Shown piece after piece: positions 1 through 28,012 of a stretch of 64,000 nucleotides of DNA. The position numbers were made by a program, and so were the translations under genes. The notes below the pieces were generated by a model. That model ran no database searches, was not told the DNA's origin, and saw only the letters and a program-made list of their open reading frames with translations. Each line of letters begins with the position of its first letter. Position 1 is the stretch's first letter. The stretch is from contig JAODUO010000117.1 in the NCBI GenBank assembly GCA_025642075.2, positions 390,001-454,000 of the forward strand, given 5' to 3'. This DNA is from Ridgeia piscesae. Taxonomy: Eukaryota > Annelida > Polychaeta > Sabellida > Siboglinidae.

Positions 1-948
1 TTCTAGTAAACGTTAATAACTCCGTATATTTACACTTGTGAGGTAACACACTTGTTGGAGATGTTCTAATAACCACAACTAATCCGGTACATTTACACTC
101 GCAATATAACACACTTGTTGAAAATGTTCTAGTAAACGTTAATAACTCCGTATATTTACACTCGTGAGGTAACACACTTGTTGGAGATGTTCTAATAACC
201 ACAACTAATCCGGTACATTTACACTCGCAATATAACACACTTGTTGAAGATGTTCTAGTAAACGTTAATAACTCCGTATATTTACACTTGTGAGGTAACA
301 CACTTGTTGGAGATGTTCTAATAACCACAACTAATCCGGTACATTTACACTCGCAATATAACACACTTGTTGAAAATGTTCTAGTAAACGTTAATAACTC
401 CGTATATTTACACTCGTGAGGTAACACACTTGTTGGAGATGTTCTAATAACCACAACTAATCCGGTACATTTACACTCGCAATATAACACACTTGTTGAA
501 GATGTTCTAGTAAACGTTAATAACTCCGTATATTTACACTTGTGAGGTAACACACTTGTTGGAGATGTTCTAATAACCACAACTAATCCGGTACATTTAC
601 ACTCGCAATATAACACACTTGTTGAAGATGTTCTAGTAAACGTTAATAACTCCGTATATTTACACTTGTGAGGTAACACACTTGTTGGAGATGTTCTAAT
701 AACCACAGCTAATCCGGTACATTTACACTCGCAATATAACACACTTGTTGAAGATGTTCTAGTAAACGTTAATAACTCCGTATATTTACACTTGTGAGGT
801 AACACACTTGTTGGAGATGTTCTAATAACCACAACTAATCCGGTACATTTACACTCGCAATATAACACACTTGTTGAAAATGTTCTAGTAAACGTTAATA
901 ACTCCGTATATTTACACTCGTGAGGTAACACACTTGTTGGAGATGTTC
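1..948. repeat. Satellite with 126-bp dimeric unit (63-mer A + 63-mer B)
   Basis: Two related 63-bp monomers alternate strictly. Monomer A begins ttctagtaaacg and monomer B begins ttctaataaccac; both share tttacact and aacacacttgttg. The A-type start recurs every 126 bp (positions 1, 127, 253 and on), giving about 7.5 dimers. The dimers differ by only a few bases (for example cttgtgagg versus ctcgtgagg), which suggests recent homogenisation. The array is cut by the left edge of the window, so its full length is unknown. Confidence 0.95.
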
Positions 949-1950
949 TAGTAAAAGTACAACATAAATACCTTTTGGATACATTTACACTCGATGAGGT
1001 AACACACTTGTTGGAGATGTCTAGTAAACATAAATAATTCCGTACATTTACACTCGTGAGGTAACACACTTGTTGGAGATGTGCTAGTAAACATAAATAA
1101 TTTCGTACATTTACACTCGTGAGGTAACACACTTGTTGGAGATGTTCTAGTAAACATAAATAATTTCGTACATTTACACTCGTGAAGGTAACACATTTGT
1201 TGGAGATGTTTTAGTAAACATAAATAATTTCGTACATTTACACTCGTGAGGTAACACACTTGTTGGAGATGTTTTAGTAAACATAAATAATTTCGTACAT
1301 TTACACTCGTGAGGTAACACACTTGTTGGAGATGTTTTAGTAAACATAAATACTTTCGTACATTTACACTCGTGAGGTAACACACTTGTTGGAGATGTTT
1401 TAGTAAACATAAATACTTTCGTACATTTACACTCGTGAGGTAACACACTTGTTGGAGATGTTTTAGTAAACATAAAAAACTTTCATACATTTACACTCGT
1501 GAGGTAACACACTTGTTGGAGATGTTTTAGTAAACATAAATAATTTCGTACATTTACACTCGTGAGGTAACACACTTGTTGGAGATGTTTTAGTAAACAT
1601 AAATAATTTCGTACATTTACACTCGTGAGGTAACACACTTGTTGGAGATGTTTTAGTAAACATAAATAATTTCGTACATTTACACTCGTGAGGTAACACA
1701 CTTGTTGGAGATGTTTTTGTAAACATAAATAATTTCGTACATTTACACTCGTGAGGTAACACACTTGTTGGAGATGTTTTAGTAAACATAAATAATTTCG
1801 TACATTTACACTCGTGAGGTAACACACTTGTTGGAGATGTTTTTGTAAACATAAATAATTTCGTACATTTACACTCGTGAGGTAACACACTTGTTGGAGA
1901 TGTTTTAGTAAACATAAATAATTTCGTACATTTACACTCGCGAGGTAGCA
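949..1950. repeat. Satellite, 63-bp monomeric part
   Basis: From about 949 the dimer stops and a single monomer close to type A repeats about 16 times with a 63-bp period (core acatttacactcgtgaggta). Because 63 is a multiple of three, several frames stay open on the minus strand and would give a 21-residue repeat. I treat this as a by-product of unit length: there is no splice or start context and the same open-frame effect occurs in more than one frame. Some units have indels (1021, 1188). The array ends at about 1950 in AT-rich unique DNA. Confidence 0.93.
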
Positions 1951-6226
<4,276 letters not shown>

Positions 6227-6889
6227 CCAAACAAAACATTGCCGTTGAGACATCCTACCGTCTTCTATCTCCACTCCCTCCTTTCTCCCATCGCCCTCCT
6301 TCCTTCTCCACACCCCTGTTCCTACCACACTGCCTTTCCCCACTCCTTTCATCCCTCCTTCGTCCATCCTTCCTATCATCTTTATTCTACACTCGCTTCT
6401 ACAGTAACCGTGATCTCTATTTTTCCACCCCTTTTTCATATATAATTTCCCTTCTCCACGCTCTACTTCCTCTCATCTCCCCTCTCTAATCCCGTCTTTC
6501 TGTCATTTCCAACCTCTACCGTAGCGTCACTTTTAATAACGAATTATATTATTGCAAACTAAGAGCGATATTGACTTTTTTATTAAACCGCTGTATCACT
6601 ACAACCTATGTTATATTAAAGCAGAGGTTGACATATCCAATGAAAGGAAAACACATATTTAGTGTCCGAAGTTATCATGTGAATCCAAGAACGGGCGTCC
6701 ACGCGCAGTTCTTTCACGAATGGCCACAATGGAGGGCGTTTTCTCTCTTTTTATCCCATTTTCCGATATACGAATCTGTCCTCCAAATCGGCAAACCTGT
6801 TAGTTACCCGGGCGTCGGTTTACGTGTTCAAACTAACGCAATCTACGTGTGCCTCTGGTAAACACAATCGCTACAGTTCGTCGCATGAA

Positions 6890-7295
6890 ATCGTTTTTGA
6901 CAGCCCGGGTGCGCTCCGCGCCCGGTCGAGCGCCGGGGGCTGTGCCGGCCTGCCGCCTCTGACGCGCTGCTGGGCATCTCGGCATTCGGCTCCGTCTTGC
7001 CTCGGTCGTGGAATGCACAATCGCCGCGAGGACCACGGAGTGGCGGGGCAGACAGATAGGTACCCGGTGTTGGTTCGTGGCACCGTGCCCGCATTCCCGA
7101 CCGATTTTTGCGCCAGGCCCGTAGCGAAATCAAGGTTAGTGGGTAAAAGAGAGCGACAGAGAGAAAGCAGTGAACTCCGGGGCCGGCGGCCGCGGCCAGT
7201 GATGTCAGTGCGAGTGTACGAGAGGAGAGGCCTCGGGCGGCCGGCTGTGGCGAGAGCTGGCAAACGGCCATTCCTTCCGGCGGCTTATCGCGTCG
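6890..7295. other. CpG-rich island, possible promoter or first exon
   Basis: About 400 bp of GC- and CpG-rich sequence sits in AT-rich surroundings. Frames are open on both strands at once, as expected from base composition alone. I find no convincing protein family match. A promoter or 5' exon of a gene outside my recognition is possible; chance composition is the alternative. Confidence 0.35.
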
Positions 7296-7443
7296 CATCA
7301 TCGCACTTTGACACACTCGTGTCATACGGTCGTGGCAATCGTACCTGTCTGTTATACTTACACATTTTAAAATGTTACATCAATTTTGCTAATATTTTAG
7401 ATTTATCATTGAATTAATTATGCAATAATGTTATATAATATAT

Positions 7444-7771
<328 letters not shown>

Positions 7772-8324
7772 CATGTAGGTGTAATCATAATAATACGCAA
7801 GCGCTTTTGGAAGCGTTCAGATAAAGTTATGAATACAATAAGCATTATCAACAGAGTAAGTGTACTTCTCCCCAGTTAGGTCGTGTGTTCACAAAGGTAA
7901 AGTTCGATGTTTATGTTATGTAGTACGGGTGTTTTGGCACAGCTATATAAGATATTGATTTTGAAAGCTGGATATTAATAGTATTAAAAACTGCAAGGAA
8001 AGTAGCTTTAAAATAATTTCGGAATAAGGGATTGGCGACTTATACATATAATATGACTGTAAACGGACGAATGCGTTTTATGAAATAATAACTTCACACC
8101 TATGTTTAAAGGAAGGAATTGCGCGGTTACCAGAGATAATTCACCGGAAGTAACCGCTAAACTGCGGAACTGCGGCGTGATTTACATACATTTAACTCTG
8201 CCTGTCTATGTATGTTAGTTAATATGTATGTATGCATCTATGTATGTATAATAATTAGTATGCATGTTGCTATATATGTTTACCTACCTACATACATACA
8301 TACGTACATATTTACATATAATAT

Positions 8325-8508
<184 letters not shown>

Positions 8509-8962
8509 ATTTCTAAGTGAACGTATGCGCTATTGGAACAAAAATGGCATCCGGACAAAGGTCAAATCACGTCATTGTGCTTGGCATATGTTAAATAATG
8601 TGTTTACGTCGTAGACACAAAGTGCGAACACGAATAATACAGTTTAACCATTTAAATGGGCATGGGTACGCCTACTGTGACAGACTATGCCAATTTTGTA
8701 ATTACTAAATACTGCTTCTCAGCCTAATATGTGTCATAATTACTATATTAGTACAGTTTATTATACTATTCTGTGTGAGAATAGTATGTTTGAACGATAG
8801 AAAGAGTGGATAAAGGCTACTTTGAACTGAATACTGACATTGTGCAGAAATACCGGCTACATTTGTGCCACAAGAATTTGCTAATGCTATATAGCTAATA
8901 CATATGATCTAAAATAATATAAATAAACAACGATACCGTTGTGATCTGCATTCCATTGTACT

Positions 8963-9443
8963 CGGAGGGAGGAGGGAGGAGGGAGGAGGGAGGAGGGAGG
9001 AGGGAGGAGGGAGGAGGGAGGAGGGAGGAGGGAGGAGGGAGGAGGGAGGAGGGGGAGGGGGGGGGGGGCAGGGGGGAGGGGGGGGGGGGGGGGGGAGGGA
9101 GGAGGGAGGAGGGAGGAGGGAGGAGGGAGGAGGGAGGAGGGAGGAGGGAGGAGGGAGGAGGGAGGAGGGAGGAGGGAGGAGGGAGGAGGGAGGAGGGAGG
9201 AGGGAGGAGGGACGAGGGACGAGGGAGGAGGGAGGAGGGAGGGAGGAAGGAAGGAAGGAAGGAAGGAAGGAAGGAAGGAAGGAAGGAAGGAAGGAAGGAA
9301 GGAAGGAAGGAAGGAAGGAAGGAAGGAAGGAAGGAAGGAAGGAAGGAAGGAAGGAAGGAAGGAAGGAAGGAAGGAAGGAAGGAAGGAAGGAAGGAAGGAA
9401 GGAAGGAAGGAAGGAAGGAAGGAAGGAAGGAAGGAAGGAAGGA
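8963..9443. repeat. Polypurine tract: (GGAGGGA)n, G-run, then (GGAA)n
   Basis: About 480 bp with almost no pyrimidine on the plus strand. The first part is a 7-bp GGAGGGA repeat with a G-rich core (9045-9095). From about 9240 it becomes a pure GGAA tetranucleotide array of about 50 copies. Long open frames on both strands (Arg/Glu/Gly and Ser/Leu/Pro) are artefacts of the repeat. The tract has G-quadruplex and triplex potential. Confidence 0.97.
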
Positions 9444-11384
9444 GAAACCAAGAAAGGATTAGAGAAACAGCTATATTATACTGTCCATGTTTTTAAATAT
9501 TTAGACGCTCACACACATGTAACTTATGTAACTTGTTTACCATAACCACGTTCAGAAGTCAGGAGATAAACCGCTAATGCTCTGTTGGATCAACACATGC
9601 TCACAGAAATACGCTGACACATCACACTGGAATGAGGCATTCTTTGACCGACTAAGCTTATACCACAAACTATGATCAAACAGAGTTCAGTGACCAGCAA
9701 AACCCCCAAATCATCACCTTCCTGTGGCCAATACAATGGTGTAATGACAACGTTGTCTCATGAAAGCATCAAAGTTGGTCAAGTAGGCACATCAAAGCAA
9801 TATTTAGCAAGAAATTAGAGTGATTATTGCAATTATTGGGTGATTTGACTAGTAAACATGTTATGATGTTGAGGTGAGTGTGGTGACTTAATTGTTTAGA
9901 TTATATATTCATCATTATAAAACATGCTTCCGTGGAATTAAGAGTATACAAATTGTCTTGAATTGATTGAAAGAATGTGTTTAATAGCTGATTTATTATA
10001 GGTAATTTATATAAACAACCTTAGTGCATAGCGTAACATTTGTTAAAAGTGCAAACAGGTTTTTCCGAGATGTATGTCATTTTTGTTTTAAACATATCCA
10101 CGATGTTGACAAGTGTACAGTTGGTGAATAATTCCATTCATTTATAATCTTCAGTCAGAATGAATGCTTTCTGATAATCTTCGTGATTTCTTCACTAATG
10201 TTCAGTCCGTGTCATCTTGTTTTTGATATTTCTTAATCGAGATGCAATGTATGTATTACCATTTCCATACCTTTTCAGTAACTTAAAATGTGATACGACA
10301 CATATGCGTCGGAACCCTGGGGTTGCGAGGGGGGTGATCCCAATGTTTAGGGAAGGGGTGGCAATTTGTATTTGCCTGGGAGGAGGCTGGAGATATTTAT
10401 TATTTAGGGGAGGAGACGCCTGGTTTAAGGGCAAATCGAGGATACGAAGATTGTTTTGCCAGCCCAAGGGAGGAGGGGTGCAAACTGTTGATTATTGAGC
10501 AGTGCCCAGGAGGCGCACGTTCGTTTGAACAACATTTGCTTGACGTTCCGTTTGCAAACGAAGCTAGTCGGTTTCTGTGCCCGGTCACTTCGTATGGTCG
10601 GACCTCGAAAAGCACTGCCCTTTACTATAAAGAACTGCGGAATTTTTGTCGGCGTTCAGTGTCGACGTTTTTAGTGTACATAGCTTTGAGCATATTGGAT
10701 ATTACGCTTTATAAATATAAAATATTAATTTTTTAACATGAATAGCTCTGAGGGGGGAATTACGTCATAGGAAAATCGTCAACAGCATCGCCAGATGTTT
10801 CAGTGTGTGTCTTGTTTGGAAAACATTAAACCATGCTGCAATTATTACGCGAAGACTGTTCTTGCACATAACTCCACACGTGTTTACAGGCAGGTATTTA
10901 TTTGAACAAATTTATGAACAGATAGACCCGCAGTGAACGGAATTACCAACACTCCCGATACGATTAAAGGATGATTCGGAGCGACATGATCTCGACTGAG
11001 AATTCGGTGTGATCTACTAACAATGCCACCGCGCCCCAGTGACGTGCCGATGACGTGACTCAGGTATGACGGTGTGGCGGGCGGCGAGAGGCCCGTTTCA
11101 GCGGTGTCGACATGTTTACAGCCGGAGCTACAGCTGCAACGACCGGGCTTTGTTTATGTCGTGTCGACTCGCTTGCGCAACAAGGAAATATAGCGCGTCG
11201 AGGCACGTGGAGCTAAATGCAGCGCTGATATCACGTACTCGGGTTTTGAAATACTCCGAGCGAAGACGCACACGTGAGAATGAAGAGAAGGCGTCGATGA
11301 GGAGGAGAGGATTGGTGAGGGTTTGGAATGCATGGTGATAGTGAGATAGCGAAGGAACCGTAGGGATAGACGGGAGAGGAATAG
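9444..11384. other. No recognisable gene
   Basis: Mixed AT-rich DNA with a GC-richer patch at about 11030-11330. I found no exon chain, RNA gene or transposon protein. Short open frames (for example 10217-10498) show no family signature. Confidence 0.45.
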
Positions 11385-12018
11385 AAGAAAGGAGGAAGGG
11401 AGAAAAGGAGGAACGGAGGAAAGGAGGGAGGAGGGAGGGAGGGAGGGGAGGAAGGGATGAAGGACTGAAGGGACGAAGGAAGGGAGGAAGGAAGGGGTGA
11501 AGGGAGGAATAACGGGAGGAATAACGGGAGAGGAAGGGAGGAAGGGAGGAAGGGAGAAAAGGAGGAACGGAGGAAAGGAGGGAGGAGGGAGGGAGGGAGG
11601 GGAGGAAGGGATGAAGGACTGAAGGGACGAAGGAAGGGAGGAAGGAAGGGGTGAAGGGAGGAATAACGGGAGGAATAACGGGAGGAAGGGAGGAAGGGAG
11701 GAAGGGAGGAATGGAGGGAGGAAGGGAGGAAGGGAGGGAGGGAGGTAGGGAGGTAGGGATGGAGGGAGGAAGTGAGGAAGTGATGGAGGGAGGAAGGGAG
11801 GGAGGGAGGGATGAAGGGAGGGAGGAATTGAACGAGAGAGGAGCGACACATGGAGGGGAAGGGTAGGGAGAGAGACAGAGGTAGAGTGAGAGAGAGAGGG
11901 GGGAGGGAGGGAGGGAGGGAGAGAGGGGGGAGAGAGAGAGGGAGGGGAGAGAGCGAGAGAGGGAGAGAGAGGGAGAGAGAGAGAGAGAGGAGGAGGGAGA
12001 GAGAGAGAGAGAGAGGAC
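11385..12018. repeat. Long purine-rich tract with internal 150-bp duplication
   Basis: About 630 bp of G/A-rich sequence. A block starting agaaaaggaggaacggag near 11400 recurs about 150 bp later (near 11550), including the rare non-purine marks aacggg and actgaaggg, so this is a true tandem duplication and not just simple repeat. The tract ends in GA dinucleotides (11885-12015). Open frames here are compositional. Confidence 0.9.
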
Positions 12019-15000
12019 GAAACCGTTATTGTTTTAGATTACTAATGCTTCGCGTATGCACTTTGCATACAGCGTTTACACATTTCAGGGACCATTCCAG
12101 AACAACGTAAACACCAAAAATAGAGTCAGACTAAGAATTACATTAATAGGCACAATGTCAATAATTACCTACTCGCCGAGCACTCGTAAAAATATGCTTG
12201 CGTAGTATTTATTTTACGTAGTTTAAAGTACTTTGCATTGAGCAGAATTGTTCTCATTTCGAGAGACAATTTTGGATCACTGCCAAAGCAACCATGAATG
12301 CGGGTAGGCCTCATATAGAATAACGTAAGCATGAAGAAACTGTTTTCAATAGTGCCCTTGTATAATATAAATAGTCGTAGCCACAATAATATTAAATCCC
12401 ATGACACACAAGACCACGGGTATTAAAACGACCGGCTTTACACTGGAGAAGATTATTAGTAAAAAAAACGTCTGGCTCCTTTCGGCAGATGATCAATTCC
12501 CAACTTAATAGCTCCAATGCTACAAACTGAATTAGAAACCCAAACTATAATTATATTCACTATGCCAGTGTCCACACGCACATGTATGCAAAGGCTCGCA
12601 CACACGCACACAGTTATATATAATTCGAGGATATATCAGCATAATTCCAGGTATGCATTATTGCCCAGAGCGCTATTTTTTGTTTCGAAGCACCTGGCGC
12701 GCCGGCGGAATAAAACATTCAGCGCGTAGTTTGCGTAAGTGTGGTATGTGCGCTGCTGGTATATTACGGCACATCACTTGTTTCTAATTAAAACCAAGTA
12801 AGACCCAGTGAGTCGGGGGCTCGCTTGACGTCAAGTGGGTAAGTGGCGACATCTAGTACATAGAATTCACGTTGACGCGTCGTCTGTTTAATACAATAAC
12901 AACTGCTGTTATTAGCCGGGGTAGCTATGAACATTCCCGCTGATTTAAAAGGCCAGTTTAATGAAGCGTTCTCACTGTACCTACGACAGTTCGAACGTGA
13001 ACGTTGCCTGAAGATTACATAACTGAAAACAGTCGAAGGAAATACGCAGAGGAATGCGAACAATTGTAGCTAAGTATGTGGAGTTCCTTCGGACAAAAGG
13101 TCTTACGTACGAATGCTTCGCAACAACAAATGGCAGTGATTAATCAGCAACGCCTTTGGTGTAGCTTTTCTGCAAGTTAGCGGATTTTCATTGATGTACG
13201 CCTATCCCTAGGCATGATTTATAACATAGTAAATGAAGTCCAATGCATTTTTGTTCTGCAAGCAAACATTAAAAGTGCATCTAATTTGTGTGTGTGACCA
13301 AGCAAACATAAAAGTCAACATCTATTTTTATCAATGTCACTGTTTATTATAGGCCATTTTGCAGAATACATCTATGGTGGTTATGAAGTAGAGTATTTAT
13401 GGAATTTATTTGATGTTATCTTTATGTTAGCAGAAATTAGTGGGTTTCCGTCGTTGGCTGAATACTCTACCGTATCAACATATGTATGAATTCGACTTCA
13501 ACTCTAATTTTACTCTAAAAATGCGTGTAAACATATTTATGGAATTGTAATCTGCCAAACAATCGTTATCAGCGGTATGCGGTGTAGTAGGAACTAAAAA
13601 TAACTATAACCTGCCCACGTCCTTGTCCAGTCTGTTGTAATACCGATTCTCATTTTATAATATACACATGGTCGAATAGTCACAATTGGGATGGCGTATT
13701 TCATCGCGTAAAACAACTATTTTGTAAATGTTATAATCATGTAATAATAATGTATTCGACTACAAAATACACACAGAATTGAAATGCATATAAATGTATG
13801 GTCACGTCTTATTGTGATGACATTGCTCTGTTAAGACGACCGAACCATCGACGCAACTACTTGTTCAACAAAGATGGGCGGTAGCTTTCTGCAGAGAAAA
13901 ACAACCTTCTGGAAACACACCTCTAGATAGTTACGAAGTGAACAATCATAGACATTTTAAAACCTTTTTTATTGTTGTATGTTATATCTAGCTTAATGGT
14001 AACTAATCAAACTACACGATATTATCAAAATCATTACGAAACAAACAATGATATGACGTCTCCTTTCTGACCATGCTATTAAGCATCACTTTTCTTTCTT
14101 AAGTTAATACAATACATCACATCAACAATACCTATGTCTATGCAAATCAGATTCTGAAGGTCATTATTAGCGCATTGTGCCAATTTTGCATATTAAAAAT
14201 AAAACTATCTATTTTAAGAAATCCGTATAACAGATCGGTCATATCACGGTAACGAGGCAGGCAGTAAATACTCGTAAATAACATATAATGGAACCATCAC
14301 AGGACAGGTAGCCTAGCAACTAGGTCTGCCAAGCTTAAAAATGGCTGCTGCAGATGTGAAGCTGAAGAATATTTTGTTGTATATGTTTTACTATCTGGCT
14401 AAAAATATTTTTATTTGCAAATTAAAACTATCGAATTTTTTTAAATCGTTAGTTAGCAACACTGTTGATAGTGCAGTCCGCCTGATTTAGTTTCCGTTAC
14501 ACTGCGGGCGATGTCGCCGTCGTGTCACGTGGTGTGTTGGTCGAACGTTTCTGATCGTCAGTGCATATATTTGGCACATCGATCGGCCATGTCTTGAGAA
14601 TGTTCTGAAAACATAAATCAACATCACGTTTAAAATTATAATTATGCGCTAAAATTAATAATGCAATATTACAATGTTAATATGACATCGGAAACTCATA
14701 TGCTCGTGTTTGTACCATAAGCTGATATTTTACTTGTAGACCGTAAAGCATGCAATACACAGTGTTTTTAGGCATGTTAGTTATTCTAGTTGGTAATACG
14801 ATTAATCTACCACGTGACAATAGTTAAATTACAAAATGTGTAATAGAAATGATTAAATGTCACTTTTTGTTAGTATTGAATAATTGTTATTATTGTTCTT
14901 AACTAATTGTTGTCTGCGTTGACTTTTATTCCCTTGAAAATGTTTGTTAAATAAATGAGAACAGTATTCCATCATGTCACATGTATCGAATGAACCTGCC

Positions 15001-15436
15001 CCACCACGTGATCAGTATCAGACAACGTTTCCTACAAATATCACAATTAGACAAAACTACCCAAATCTCACCATCATCAACTACAGCAGGTAACACATTG
15101 CCAGAACACTGTTTCCTAGAATTATAATATAATATATATTTCATGTTATATAATACGACTATTGCTCACCCCAATGACAAGTTCTTTTTTATTTCCTCGT
15201 GACTTCCTGAAGATGCGCTGCAAAATCCAGAAATAGTCGTATAGTTGATTACTCATGACTTTAATTTCAAATCATTTAGATATACCTTCATTACAAGCAG
15301 TAAAATCATCTATATAAATTCTCATGTTCATGGTAATGTCTTGTGTGGAACTTAACACTATTTGAATCGATATATAAATCGAAAGCGTAATTTCGACCTA
15401 GCTAATTGCAATCATTGTGGAGACAATTTTTATACA
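12019..15436. other. No recognisable gene
   Basis: AT-rich DNA with no exon chain I can support. A TTTATT at 15188-15193 is an AATAAA on the minus strand and could be a distal polyadenylation signal for the minus-strand Kunitz gene that ends at 15848; this is weak evidence. Confidence 0.4.
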
Positions 15437-15438
15437 CA

Positions 15439-15471
<33 letters not shown>

Positions 15472-15605
15472 CACACGCACGCACACATGCACGCACGCAC
15501 GCACACACGTACCATTACGACTAACGCAGTTGATAGCATCGTACGCAACATTACGCATGTGCATGATGACGCACACGCACGCACGCACGCACGCACGCCA
15601 CACAC
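15437..15605. repeat. (GCAC)n microsatellite, two blocks
   Basis: GCAC tetranucleotide runs at 15437-15510 and 15570-15605 are separated by about 60 bp of other sequence. They lie just 3' of the Kunitz gene stop codon on the minus strand, probably in its 3' UTR or flank. Confidence 0.9.
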
Positions 15606-15847
15606 ATTAATTTAATTAACGAGTTGATAGTCATGTAAACATTACACTGTAAATGGCAACTGGGGACTGACAGACATGATAGATATTATACATGTATTGT
15701 TATAGTCCAGAATCACTGCGGTGCAAGAGGCATGGGTTGCGCAATGTTACGTGCAGTTGAATAATACAAAACAATAGGAATACACGAACTAATTTCGGGT
15801 ACGAACGCACAGTTCGTATTCAGGCCATAGGCCAAAGGAAAAGTCGA

Positions 15848-26094
<10,247 letters not shown>

Positions 26095-26429
26095 TCAGCG
26101 GCCGACGACTGAACGAAGCAGCTGTCACTGACGCACCCAGCACTAAATAAATGTCACATTGGCGAGATGCGTGCACGTTGAGTGCGTGAATGAATACTTT
26201 TAATGACGCGAAAACCCCCGAAGCACCTCGCCGCCAGCTGTGTTTTAACTGCCGCGGTGTCAGAATGTTTGTGTCTGCAATATTACTACATTATGTATTA
26301 TGTACACTCTGGAACAATCGTTGTGATTTTTTTTAGTTTTATAGGTAGATTTTATGGCAACAAAAACGCGCGAACATTGGCTGATTGTTTCTTTCCTTCG
26401 TTCATGCGTACGATGGTATTAGTAGTGTA

Positions 26430-26622
26430 ATACACGCACGCATGCACACACACGCACTCACACACACATATGTACATACACACGCACACGCAAACACGCG
26501 CGCGCACTTACATACACGAGCACGTCGCTTATATGCATATTTCGAACTTCCGGTCTTGCGCATCGTTACACACACGCGCACGCACACACGCACGCACACA
26601 TACGGACGCACACACAGTCTCG
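26430..26622. repeat. Degenerate CA/CGCA repeat
   Basis: Two CA/CG-rich runs (26434-26515 and 26568-26622) lie about 340 bp upstream of the Kunitz gene start codon. Any promoter of that gene should lie between about 26095 and 26430, where I see no diagnostic TATA box. Confidence 0.85.
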
Positions 26623-27421
26623 TTATGTATATTCCGTGTATAAAATCCACTGGTGTGTGGCTACGAACGTGGCGGTGCTTGTCACTTTTTCCGCATTGTC
26701 ACACGCATATTGATATATGAACGATTTCAATGTGTTCAATTATTCTCACTCTCCATACTTGTGTCGTTACCACAAATCTTCGTAAAGCATAAATACAATT
26801 TACTAGAATATGACGTCTCAGATATTACAAATCAGCCAGACTTTTGCATGAATTAATTACACACCACAATAGGCCATTATTCCCATAACATGCACATGCA
26901 GTTATAATTTTGTAAGTGTAATTAGCAAGCACGTAACAGAGCGCAATAAAATGTTAAACAGCTGTGTGGAGGAAACCGTTCTCAGCGGCTGGCCGACCGA
27001 CGCCGCGGGCACGAAGCACTCTGGCCCGCACGACGTCATTGTCACACGGCTTGTCGCCAGACACCGGCGTCGTTAAATGCTGACTGTTCGGTCCCCCTAG
27101 ATCCTAGAATTTTACAGCACGATGTCTGCGTCAGCGTCTGCGTCAGCCAAACGTGTGCTTCTGGTGAGTCTCGGGGCGATGAATAGGAGGATTTGCGTTT
27201 CGAAATTTGTAAACGTCGAACACCCGGAAACAAAAAAAGTCGAAAAAGCATCCTCGCGTTAGGTGAGGGAAATACGCCAAGATTCAAAACGCGCAGCAAG
27301 AGGAGCCGAACCCGAACTATCTAGATTGGGAGTTCCTTGTTTTTCTATCTACGCCACCGCGCCCGACAAAAGTTGTCAGTTGCTTATGTCTAATGGCTAG
27401 GGACAAATGCCGTCAGCGGAA

Positions 27422-27452
<31 letters not shown>

Positions 27453-27530
27453 TGTATGTATGTATGTATGTATGTATGTATGTATGTATGTATGTATGTA
27501 TGTATGTATGTATGTATGTATGTATGTATG

Positions 27531-27572
<42 letters not shown>

Positions 27573-27594
27573 CATATTTCCGCTAAGTATTATG

Positions 27595-27636
<42 letters not shown>

Positions 27637-27668
27637 AGGACAAATATATAATACACACACACACCCAC

Positions 27669-27701
<33 letters not shown>

Positions 27702-27732
27702 CATGGTGTGCAGTACTAACAATGATCAGATG

Positions 27733-27778
<46 letters not shown>

Positions 27779-28012
27779 ACATATATATATAAAATATATA
27801 ATATAATACATATAATTATATATACATACGTTTATATATATAATATATAATATATAATACATATAATTATATATACATACATGCATATGTACGTGTGTGT
27901 ACGTACGTGCGTGCGTGTGTGCATGCGTGCATGCGTGCATGCGTGCATGCGTGCGTGCGTGCGTGCGTGTGTGCATGCGTGCGTGCGTGCGTGCGTGCGT
28001 GCGTGTGTGTGA
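27422..28012. repeat. Microsatellite cluster: (TATG)n, (TA)n, (CA)n, (GTGC)n
   Basis: In order: (TATG)n at 27422-27535, (TA)n at 27536-27566 and 27598-27633, a CA run at 27652-27702, (TA)n at 27736-27776, a locally duplicated AT-rich segment (27795-27880) and a (GTGC/GTGT)n run at 27893-28010. The open frames across it are repeat artefacts. Confidence 0.94.

Noticed and set aside
6824..7417. 197-residue plus-strand frame in the CpG-rich island
   Set aside because: Overlapping frames are open on both strands, as expected in CpG-rich DNA. No domain, no convincing splice sites.
8909..9462. Long Ser/Leu/Pro and Arg/Glu/Gly open frames on both strands
   Set aside because: Pure products of the polypurine repeat; open on both strands by composition.
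11154..12110. Pro/Ser/Leu and Gly/Arg/Glu rich open frames
   Set aside because: Same cause: purine-rich tract with a 150-bp duplication, no domain.
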